NCBI GenBank assembly: GCA_022712835.1 | Contig: JAFLJU010000116.1 | Coordinates: 1-31,192, forward strand | Reading direction: 5' to 3' | From: Desulfobacteraceae bacterium | GTDB lineage: Bacteria > Desulfobacterota > Desulfobacteria > Desulfobacterales > Desulfobacteraceae | DNA: 31,192 bases | Shown here: in pieces, positions 1 through 6,783 of the stretch | Layout of the letters: each line of letters begins with the position of its first letter | Numbering within the stretch: position 1 is the stretch's first letter | The notes under the pieces: generated by a model | What the model was told of the DNA's origin: nothing | Seen by the model: only the letters and a program-made list of their open reading frames with translations | Database searches by the model: none | Program-made: the position numbers and the translations under genes

Positions 1-1
1 A

Positions 2-262
2 TTATACGGTTGAAATAAAAAAGGATTTAGTAATGGCCTCAAACCGGCCTGAGCAGGGGGCTCCAGTGCCCATTAGAATGCCGGGCATAAAAGCGATGTA
101 ATTGTCAGGCCCCAGGGGGTCTGTTCCCGGAATCATTCGATCATAGAGCAGTTTAATTCCAAGCCCTAGGAGCCCCGATATAGGCGCCTCAATTCTTCTG
201 TAACCGTGTAAATGGTAACGGTTGAGGAACAACCAGCTCTGACCGGCATGGAAGAATCCAAG
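2..262 (-). pseudogene. Aldehyde ferredoxin oxidoreductase N-terminal remnant, frameshifted
   Basis: Read leftwards, this is a decayed N-terminus of an AOR-family gene. One frame gives HAGQSWLFLN, like the usual start of AOR proteins. A second frame then gives TVTIYTVTEELRRLY, which normally leads into the Leu-Gly-Gly motif. The first frame resumes with GLGIKLLYDRMIPGTDPLGP and GTGAPCSGRFEAITKS, the conserved AOR N-terminal block, and then stops at positions 2-4. The family normally continues with a Pro-Leu-Thr-Gly motif and about 500 more residues, so the gene is both frameshifted and truncated. It is not a fragment of the intact AOR gene at 9670, whose sequence differs. No function is expected. 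The exact upstream boundary is uncertain, and nothing recognisable was found between 262 and 460. Confidence 0.72.
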
Positions 263-460
263 CAACTTGAGCATCCCTTTTCTACAATGGAAATGCATGA
301 AAACCAAACGTATGAAGGCCATCAGACTTTCTATCATCAATATCCCTGGGCGTTCACCCACCGGAGTAAGCTTCCTCCAAACAAAAAAAGTCCCTGAATT
401 ACCTTTGGATGGGTGTAAAAAAAATAGACGGTGGATTTGGAAGGATTTTTTTTGAATAAA

Positions 461-1621
461 TCAATCTTTTATTTGTGAGGCATCCTTTTTATCTGCATAA
501 TCCCCTGTGGCAATAGTGGGATCCAATTGCCTGGCTTTTTCAAAATCCAGCTTTGCCTGGGCATGGTCACCTAATTTCTGGGCTGTCAAGCCTCTGTAAT
601 AGAAGGCCTTGGGATTTTCAGGATCCATCAGGATTGATCGATTAAAGTCCAGCAATGCCATTTTATATTGGCCCTGGCTATAATATTTTACACCACGGCA
701 AAAGTAGGTCTTTGCCGTGACGCAGCCCTGTTGGATACTTTTGTACAGATCTTTTTCAACAACGACTTTTCGTAAAGGCTTTTTCGGCAGTTTTTTAACG
801 ATGACAGGTTTGTACTTCGCCGGAATCGTCATGTAATCAGGAGAAATCTCCATGGCCATGGCAACATCTTTGGCAGCCTGTTCACAGCGATCCGTTTTAA
901 TGTAGGCAAGCCCCCGGTTGATGTAAGCGGATACCAGATTCGGCCTAAGTTCAATGGCCTTGTTGAAATCCTGAATGGCCGTTTCATATTCAGCCATCTT
1001 ATAATAGGAAAGGCCTCTATGGTTATAAGCCATTGCATGATTCGAATCCAATCCAATGGCCTGGATAAAATCCTCAACCGCCTCAGTGGTTTTGTTCGAT
1101 TTCAGGTATGCTGTACCGCGGTTGAAAAAAGCCGTGGGATCTTTAGGGTTCAGTTCAATGCTCTTGTCATAATCCTCAAAGGCTTTGGAAAAAAGGGCCT
1201 GCTGAACAAGAATATTGCCTCGGTTATAATAGGATATTGAATAATTTGAATTCAACTCAATGGATTTATTAAAATCCAGCAAGGCCTCGTCCTCATACCC
1301 AAACTTCATATAAACAAGCCCCCGGCTATTGTATGCGCTCTCATCTCTTGGGCTCAGCTTTACAGCTTTATTATAATCGCTTAGTGCATGGATATATTTT
1401 CCATTCTGGTAATATGCAAATCCTCGATTTATATAGAATGCAGCGTCCTTGCCATCCATTTTAATCGCTTTTGTAAACATCTCAATGGCGGAACCAAAAT
1501 TCCTTTGGTCTGAAAATTCGCTCCCTTTTTCTGCATACTCCAGTGCGGTTAGGCAAAGTCCTGAAGCCGGAAAACACAGAATAAAAATCAGTCCCCATAG
1601 AATGATACATTTCTTTTTCAT
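461..1621 (-). CDS. Exported tetratricopeptide-repeat (TPR) protein
   Basis: The 386-residue product begins with a signal peptide: MKKK, a hydrophobic stretch to about residue 20, then small residues. It is followed by tandem 34-residue TPR units carrying the typical AYYNRG / A..DF.KAI.L.P pattern. About seven units fill residues 25-265. A basic linker (about 266-300, rich in KKLPKKP) separates them from two more units at about 300-380. TPR arrays bind other proteins, so this is probably a periplasmic scaffold, but no partner is evident. AAGGAA lies 5 nt before the ATG and fixes the start. The gene is the only intact one in the left 2.7 kb and is flanked by remnants on both sides. No operon partner is visible. 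Confidence 0.85.
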   Translation of the reverse strand: MKKKCIILWGLIFILCFPASGLCLTALEYAEKGSEFSDQRNFGSAIEMFTKAIKMDGKDAAFYINRGFAYYQNGKYIHALSDYNKAVKLSPRDESAYNSRGLVYMKFGYEDEALLDFNKSIELNSNYSISYYNRGNILVQQALFSKAFEDYDKSIELNPKDPTAFFNRGTAYLKSNKTTEAVEDFIQAIGLDSNHAMAYNHRGLSYYKMAEYETAIQDFNKAIELRPNLVSAYINRGLAYIKTDRCEQAAKDVAMAMEISPDYMTIPAKYKPVIVKKLPKKPLRKVVVEKDLYKSIQQGCVTAKTYFCRGVKYYSQGQYKMALLDFNRSILMDPENPKAFYYRGLTAQKLGDHAQAKLDFEKARQLDPTIATGDYADKKDASQIKD

Positions 1622-1809
1622 AGCAGTTCCTTATTTAGTCAATTTCGAAAAAATAAAACTTACCGAGAATTTCTATCTTAAACCAGATAGAATACATTGA
1701 TAGGTAGGACAGAAATTTCCTTCTTGTCAAGTTAATCCGTTTAAAGTTAATAAAAGACCTGCCTTTTGGTTGATAAAACCGAACCATCAAAATCCGAAAT
1801 ATTACCTCC

Positions 1810-1849
1810 AACCTTATCCAGGTACAACATGTTGTACCTGGATAAGGTT
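1810..1849. repeat. Perfect 40-bp palindrome
   Basis: The arms of 20 bp meet with no spacer. The left arm is AACCTTATCCAGGTACAACA and the right arm is its exact reverse complement. Secondary complementarity lies just outside (CCTCC at 1805 and GGAGG at 1859). There is no adjoining T-run, so it is not a typical terminator. It could be the end structure of a mobile element or a regulator site. Confidence 0.9.
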
Positions 1850-1893
1850 AAACCAAATGGAGGCAAGAAAAAAATCAAGTTTTGAAAAATTAT

Positions 1894-1930
1894 TTTGCCG
1901 GTTTCCAAAAAGAATTTGAAAACCGGCAAA
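1894..1930. repeat. Long interrupted inverted repeat (hairpin)
   Basis: TTTGCCGGTTT (1894-1904) pairs with AAACCGGCAAA (1920-1930). After one mismatch, CAAA (1906-1909) pairs with TTTG (1915-1918), leaving a five-base loop. It lies 58 bp beyond the last codon of the transposase remnant. That placing would suit either a terminator for the lost element or its origin end. Confidence 0.85.
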
Positions 1931-1987
1931 TTTGAGCTGATTGAGTGCATAGTTCAACGGTGATTCCTCAACCCAATTTTCAAAAAA

Positions 1988-2231
1988 TCAACTCCAATAG
2001 TCAACGACCGGAATCTGAGACTCTGAATAGTCATAAACCAATTCAGGGATATAATACTTTTCCCGGGCTGGCGGACATCTCATTGGGTACAACCGCCGGG
2101 ATAGTATCATCGATATTCGCCTTTTTTATCATTTCACGGGATTTGTTCGAGTAGTATCCATAGTATCTGACAGTCTGCTCATACCAGTTGGGAATATGGG
2201 TGACAGGTCTTGCCAGCCAGTCCAAGGCATT
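1988..2231 (-). pseudogene. IS91/IS801-type (Y2) transposase C-terminal remnant
   Basis: One frame reads LDWLARPVTHIPN followed by VRYYGYYSNKSREM. This matches the well-conserved C-terminal block of IS91/IS801 Y2 rolling-circle transposases (a trp-leu-ala, his-ile-pro stretch, then RYYG.YSN). That frame stops near 2043. The next frame continues with PELVYDYSESQIPVVDYWS and stops at 1988-1990, which resembles the usual acidic, aromatic C-terminal tail of these proteins. The central part (Cys motifs) is missing, as is everything upstream of the conserved block, including the HUH and Tyr motifs. The element is therefore inactive. The reading is from recalled family patterns, not from a search. 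Confidence 0.65.
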
Positions 2232-2285
2232 TTTAAGTTATTTATTTTCTAAAAAAAGTAGATTAACTGCGATAATAATTTTTTT

Positions 2286-2298
2286 GGGGGGAGGGGGG
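2286..2298. repeat. G-run GGGGGGAGGGGGG
   Basis: Two runs of six G separated by one A lie in otherwise AT-rich DNA, between the transposase remnant and the cobT remnant. It stands out by composition and may mark a junction. No function is claimed. Confidence 0.5.
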
Positions 2299-2393
2299 AT
2301 CAAAACAATGTAAATCTGTTCAATTTTTCCAATCAATTATCATTTTTTTTAAATTGTACTTAGGGGTATGTATGATTGAATAAAATGCTATAG

Positions 2394-2693
2394 ATACCAT
2401 CTATTGACAGGTCGTCTACCTGTAAATTCATCAATTCAGATATTCAGGGGTATCTCATCTCCGGGCACAAATCGGTGGAACAGGCTCAGAATGCCGCTCT
2501 GTCCCACATGAACTTTACCCTTGTTATTGATTTTAACATGCGCCTTGGTGACGGCATTGGAGCTGCCATGGCAATGGATGCTACCAACGCCGCCTGTAAG
2601 ATCATGGTTCAAATGGCCTCATTTGATGAGGCCAAAATTTCACGAACCTCTATTGCTTCTACTATTTCTTCTACAAAAGATAAATGGGGTTAA
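2394..2693 (+). pseudogene. cobT: cobT 3' remnant (nicotinate-nucleotide:dimethylbenzimidazole phosphoribosyltransferase)
   Basis: The open frame encodes YLISGHKSVEQAQNAALSHM, then FNMRLGDGIGAAMAMDATNA, then QMASFDEAKIS. This is the C-terminal block of CobT: Ser-His..Glu..., a Met-Arg-Leu-Gly-(Glu/Asp)-Gly-x-Gly-Ala-Ala-x-Ala segment, and a final Met-Ala-x-Phe-(Glu/Asp)-Glu-Ala motif. CobT makes alpha-ribazole phosphate for the lower ligand of cobamides. Here only about 80 of the usual 350 residues remain. The frame is closed by a TAG at 2391, and a GTG at 2475 could only start a 72-residue piece. The stop overlaps the stop of the convergent FadL-type gene by a few bases, which suggests this is the original 3' end and that the 5' part was lost from the transposase side. 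Confidence 0.75.
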
Positions 2694-3994
2694 AAAAAGC
2701 GATACTGCAAATTAATGGCCAGGGTATAGACTGTTTTCTCATAGGTAACGGCCGGGGCTTTTTGCACCCCCGGTGCCAGAAAGGTTTCTCCGGCATCACC
2801 TGACTCATAAAAACTGCCCATCAGGCCTGTGGTAACAGTCATTCTTTCATTAAACTTATAGCTTCCCCCAAGGGCAACGGTATGACAGTCAAGGGCCGGA
2901 CTCATCTGTTCAATCAGGCTGAAATTGTCCGGGGTCATGCCGACATCCGTATACATATACCCCATTGTTCCCATAAAATTTTCTGTAAACTCATACCCCA
3001 GACTGATGGCAAGATCATATGAATTCTGGCTGACACTGTCGTTCTGGGTTCCCCAATCTGCATTTTTTTCAAGATAAAGTGTATAGGAAGGACTGATGGA
3101 AAATTTGGGGGTTACATTCCATAGAACACCCGTAGCCAGGACAGCCGGCAAATCCCTTCGATAACTTTTCCCGTCTTCCCTGTTGTTTTTAGCTAAAATT
3201 GTTTCCCCCACCGTCCCCTTGGTCGCTGAATCAATGGTTGTTTCCCAGTCAAGTTTAATTAGGCTTTCATATCGCAAAGAGATATTGACCGTGTCGTTGG
3301 GCCTGATGTTAAGGCCGAACACCCCGCCGAATCCATCGGCTTCCTGTTCATATTTGCCCAGAATATAGGTACTGGTTCCCCCCTGGATATAGGTTCCATG
3401 AATATCCACAGCTTTGTCCGTGGTGACGTATCTTACAGCACCGGAAACAGAAAAAATATCATTTATTTTATAGGATAAACCCGTAGTGAATCCATAATCA
3501 TAGCTTTCCACACCTGCAAATTCATCGGACAGGGCACCGCCGGGAAGAAGGGCCGGGAAGAAGGCACCTACCGCAGAAGCATTTCCAATGGTTTTGGTAA
3601 CGATATTCCCCTCATTATACTCCGCTTTTCCCCCGCCGCCGACAATTGTGAAACTGCCATATGCCGCCCATTTATCCTGTTTGTAAATGGAAAACAAGGT
3701 CGGAACAATGGGGTTTGACGTGGCTTCATAATCCTTGCCAGATATGTAGTGGTTATAATCAAGGCTGAGAGACTGGACATCAAGCTCAAGGTACATACCG
3801 TTTTCAAGCTGCATGATCCCGGCAGGATTGTAAGCCGCGATATCCGCTCCATCAATGGCTGCATTCCGGCTGACCGTTCCGGCATAGTTTGCAGAATAAT
3901 TTTGTTTGTTGTCCACCCCTCCTGCAAAAACAAAATCTGTGAAAAGCCCGAAAACCAATAACCCTGCGAAAATTGAAACAATTGCCTTGTTCAT
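2690..3994 (-). CDS. FadL/OmpP1/TodX-family outer-membrane transport protein
   Basis: The 434-residue product is a predicted beta-barrel that lets hydrophobic compounds such as long-chain fatty acids or aromatics cross the outer membrane. A signal peptide (about residues 1-24, ending VFA) is followed by the family's N-terminal region, with Asn-Pro-Ala-Gly at residues 56-59. Alternating amphipathic strands follow, ending in an aromatic terminus (LQYRFF), the usual outer-membrane targeting signal. The length is near the 430-450 typical for FadL. AAAGGAG lies 9 nt before the ATG. The substrate cannot be told from sequence. The gene stands alone on the minus strand, with an array of TTTACAT heptamers upstream that may control it. 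Confidence 0.85.
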   Translation of the reverse strand: MNKAIVSIFAGLLVFGLFTDFVFAGGVDNKQNYSANYAGTVSRNAAIDGADIAAYNPAGIMQLENGMYLELDVQSLSLDYNHYISGKDYEATSNPIVPTLFSIYKQDKWAAYGSFTIVGGGGKAEYNEGNIVTKTIGNASAVGAFFPALLPGGALSDEFAGVESYDYGFTTGLSYKINDIFSVSGAVRYVTTDKAVDIHGTYIQGGTSTYILGKYEQEADGFGGVFGLNIRPNDTVNISLRYESLIKLDWETTIDSATKGTVGETILAKNNREDGKSYRRDLPAVLATGVLWNVTPKFSISPSYTLYLEKNADWGTQNDSVSQNSYDLAISLGYEFTENFMGTMGYMYTDVGMTPDNFSLIEQMSPALDCHTVALGGSYKFNERMTVTTGLMGSFYESGDAGETFLAPGVQKAPAVTYEKTVYTLAINLQYRFF

Positions 3995-4315
3995 TCCCTT
4001 TTCTCCTTTATTAGAAGGTTTTATTTTTACAGCATGGTCTCTGCCATGCCTGTTAGATCGGCCATGGGGATAAAGATTGCCAAATAAAAACCACGGATGG
4101 CGTCCAGAAGCACCTATTCAGATCATCATTTTGCAAAGGGGTCAATCGCTTTTACATAAAAATAATCTTTTTTACATTGGTTTACATTTCTTTACATTTG
4201 TATACGAAATATAAGTAATTTTATCAGGGAAGGGACACGACCAGCTTGCTCATAGGATTACTCGAAAAAGATACTGATCTGTTTAATATCGGCATGGCTC
4301 GGAATACGGATTTGT
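3995..4315. other. Gene-free stretch upstream of the FadL-type gene
   Basis: It contains the SD of the FadL-type gene, a small hairpin (GCATGG at 4032-4037 with CCATGC at 4044-4049) inside its presumed leader, and the TTTACAT array at 4151-4197. No coding sequence is visible, and no clear -35/-10 or -24/-12 pair was found. Confidence 0.6.
4151..4197. promoter_or_regulatory. Phased TTTACAT heptamer array
   Basis: Exact TTTACAT heptamers begin at 4151, 4171, 4181 and 4191, that is at 20-, 10- and 10-bp steps. They therefore lie on roughly one face of the helix. On the strand of the FadL-type gene they read ATGTAAA, about 160-205 bp before its start codon. Such phasing is typical of activator binding arrays. 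The binding protein is unknown. Confidence 0.5.
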
Positions 4316-6325
4316 TTAGCCTGGCACAAGCGTAATGCTCCAGGTTGTTTTATTGTTTTCTCCTGTGGTCTGGATCTCCTTGGCACGAACATGGTGACAG
4401 GTTTTCTGTATAATGGTCTGGGCATGGCAGCCGCATAATTTTGTACCGGATTGTACCTTGCCAGAATTCATTATACGGGGAACGGTTTCGGACTGGTTGT
4501 TCATTTTTCTCAATACCATCATTTCGCCCACCACTGTCTGGTTCACCTTTGAAATTTCGGCGAGCTCCTCCCTTACATCTTCAGTCAGTTTGCTCAGCTT
4601 GTGTGTGTCTGCCTGGTTATCGCTGGTGTGCCGGATAAGTGAATCAAGCTGTTTCTTGTGTGTTGCAATCAGGGTCTCTTTCACCGGTGTCATGGGTTTC
4701 TGGGCTTCAAGGTTCCGGATCATTTTTTCAAGTTTTTGCCGAACTCCTTTTATTTTTTTTTGCCAGGTTGCAAGTTCTGTCTCCAGGGACTCAACCGCTT
4801 CTTTATCCGAAATCTTCAAATCAAACTCTGTCTGGTTCTGTTCTGCAAGGGCGTTCACCCGCTTCATTTCCTCTTCGGCATATTTTGAAACCCCTGCGGT
4901 GATGACGGTGTTTCTGGCACCTTGTGAGCCGACATTCATCACCCGTATCCCTTCCCTGGCAGTCACATCGCTGGAAAGGATCCTGCCGTTGTCAACTCTG
5001 CAGCAGCCGTTGAGAACAATCCTGGAATCCAAAATTTCCCGGGCCACGATCATATCCCCGAGGCAATTGATATCCGATTGGTTCACATAGGCGGCAGATA
5101 TGCTGCCCCGGGAAAAAATCCTGGATTCCAGGACACCTTTATTCACAATGACGTTGCCTTCGCAGGTGATCTGCGCTCCTTCAATGGCATCCGCATTCAG
5201 GGAATGACATTTCACCTTGAATCCCGGCTTGACCGTGCCGGACACCACCACGTCCCCATCAAATTCCACATGCCCTGTTTTGTACCCCACATCTCCTTTT
5301 ATATGGTAAAGCTGGACTACACTGACGCATCCGGTCATGTCTTTTTTGGGGAATCCTTTTACCGCGGCCACCACAGTCATTCCGTCTCCGGACACTTTTG
5401 CTCCGTCCCCCACAGCCATTTCCTGGTCTCCAGCAGGAAATGGGTCAATGGCTTCCCCGAATACATTGATCCCGGAGACGCCTTCAACCGGTAAATGCTT
5501 TTTGGCAAGCTTATCTCCCGGATTGACCATTGGCATAGCGCCCCGGTCCTTGAAGTCAATCGTGCCGTCCTCCTTCTGGCTGCCGGAGGTTAAAAAGGCA
5601 TCATCAAAGAGGTATTCCACAAAAGCATCCTTTGACTGGACCATTGGGGTACTCTGGGCAACAAGGAACAGGTTGTCCTTGCTGGTGGCCGTGGATAAAA
5701 AGCGGAAAATATCCTCCGTTGGGGCAAGCCCGTAGGTAACCCCATGTGTGGCCATGAAACCGTGTACATCTTCGGGATTGGGCATGGCAAGCTCCCTGTC
5801 GTTTTTCCGTATAAAGGCTTTCAGGGCATCCGATTGGATAAAAAGGGAAATGGCATCTCCCTTGATTTTTTTCATGTCTGCCTGGGATGCGGACACCTTT
5901 TTTAGCCGGGTGGAAAAATCCCGCTGTTGTTTTAAAAGGATAAGATCCCTTTGTTTGGCTGTTATAACCCCGGCTGCCACAAAGAGTTCACCGATTTTCA
6001 GCTTTTTACCCTTCTTTAATATTTCCAACTGCTTCTTAAGGGTTACCTCAACCGTGGACGGGGGTACAAATTTCAGAGCCACCGCCAATTCACCGAAGCG
6101 CAGCTTTTCCTGGCGGGTCAGAAAGATCTTGTACAGCTCCAGCAGTCGGCTGAACTGAGATTTTTTCATTCGGCCCTGGTTTAAAAACTCAATAACCGCC
6201 CGTAGCTTGTCATCAACCCCTCTGGCCACTTTCCCGCATCGATCAAGGGTGTCTTTGTCAATAAATTCCAGTTGGAACGCTAGGATCATTAATAATTTAT
6301 AATTGTCGGATATTTTTTTTCCCAT
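4316..6325 (-). CDS. FapA-like DUF342 polymer-forming beta-helix protein
   Basis: The 669-residue protein has a helical N-terminal region (about 1-170) containing repeated 'KK.KIGELFVAAGVIT..Q' style segments, as in two-component and type IV pilus accessory proteins. A DUF342/FapA core follows at about 185-490. Its hallmark is the run of short Gly- and Val-rich turns (GDVGYKTGHVEFDGDVVVSG, then GAQITCEGNVIVNKGVLES). A coiled coil lies at about 505-610, and a Cys/His-containing tail (CGCHAQ, CHH) ends the protein. FapA relatives are linked to flagellar assembly and cell-surface polarity, but no flagellar genes are nearby, so the role here is open. No clear SD precedes the ATG. A perfect inverted repeat lies 20 bp upstream. 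Confidence 0.8.
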   Translation of the reverse strand: MGKKISDNYKLLMILAFQLEFIDKDTLDRCGKVARGVDDKLRAVIEFLNQGRMKKSQFSRLLELYKIFLTRQEKLRFGELAVALKFVPPSTVEVTLKKQLEILKKGKKLKIGELFVAAGVITAKQRDLILLKQQRDFSTRLKKVSASQADMKKIKGDAISLFIQSDALKAFIRKNDRELAMPNPEDVHGFMATHGVTYGLAPTEDIFRFLSTATSKDNLFLVAQSTPMVQSKDAFVEYLFDDAFLTSGSQKEDGTIDFKDRGAMPMVNPGDKLAKKHLPVEGVSGINVFGEAIDPFPAGDQEMAVGDGAKVSGDGMTVVAAVKGFPKKDMTGCVSVVQLYHIKGDVGYKTGHVEFDGDVVVSGTVKPGFKVKCHSLNADAIEGAQITCEGNVIVNKGVLESRIFSRGSISAAYVNQSDINCLGDMIVAREILDSRIVLNGCCRVDNGRILSSDVTAREGIRVMNVGSQGARNTVITAGVSKYAEEEMKRVNALAEQNQTEFDLKISDKEAVESLETELATWQKKIKGVRQKLEKMIRNLEAQKPMTPVKETLIATHKKQLDSLIRHTSDNQADTHKLSKLTEDVREELAEISKVNQTVVGEMMVLRKMNNQSETVPRIMNSGKVQSGTKLCGCHAQTIIQKTCHHVRAKEIQTTGENNKTTWSITLVPG

Positions 6326-6344
6326 AATCTGTTTTGGAACCTGC

Positions 6345-6367
6345 CGGGGATATTGGGGGTATCCCCG
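6345..6367. repeat. Inverted repeat 20 bp before the DUF342 start
   Basis: CGGGGATA (6345-6352) and TATCCCCG (6360-6367) are perfect arms around a seven-base, G-rich spacer. The position just upstream of the DUF342 ATG suggests an operator or a 5' leader hairpin that might hinder ribosome binding. Confidence 0.7.
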
Positions 6368-6527
6368 TGTAATTTACTCCATGTCTGCTGGATGAAAAAG
6401 CTTTATAAACGATCTTCCCAAAGTGTTGTAAATTTCTAAAGCAAAAACTTGACCACTCGGGAATTTTTATCCGTATTGCCTATAGTATCAATGTATTATC
6501 CCTAGTACCCCCAAAACTTGAATCAGG

Positions 6528-6569
6528 AAAGTCCCGGGATGCAGGAGAACAAAGTCCCGGGATGCAGGA
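6528..6569. repeat. Tandem 19-bp direct repeat, 23-bp period
   Basis: AAAGTCCCGGGATGCAGGA occurs exactly at 6528-6546 and 6551-6569. Each copy contains the palindrome TCCCGGGA. Two turns of helix separate the copies, which fits cooperative binding of a dimeric regulator upstream of the diguanylate cyclase gene. Confidence 0.85.
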
Positions 6570-6783
6570 CAATAAAATGATGGGAACTGAGGATCTCTGA
6601 TATTTTTTGAGGAGCTTGAACCGCATGAATGATACCATTGACGGGTGCAGGGCAATAAACGGTTTTGTTTTATCTTGAAAAACCCAAGGGAGTGTACTAT
6701 TATTTTTACACAGGTAGTTTGATATATCTGCTAGGCACCAGGTACCAGGCGGCCTGCCCATTCACCGATAATCAGGGAGTATC

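Larger units (their letters stand above)
1622..1987. other. Gene-free stretch upstream of the TPR gene, with two hairpins
   Basis: No credible coding sequence was found. The stretch is AT-rich and holds two strong inverted repeats, at 1810-1849 and 1894-1930, listed separately. It lies between the TPR start and the 3' end of a transposase remnant, so it may include the end of a former insertion element as well as the TPR promoter. Confidence 0.6.
6326..6783. other. 458-bp divergent intergenic region
   Basis: It separates the DUF342 gene (minus) from the diguanylate cyclase gene (plus). It holds an inverted repeat at 6345-6367 and a tandem 23-bp-period repeat at 6528-6569. The SD of the cyclase gene is GGGAG, 4 nt before its ATG. 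No coding sequence was found, and promoters could not be placed with confidence. Confidence 0.6.

Noticed and set aside
4413..5090. Open frame of 225 residues on the plus strand
   Set aside because: It is antisense to the DUF342 gene, has low-complexity Ser/Phe-rich sequence, no SD and no recognisable domain.
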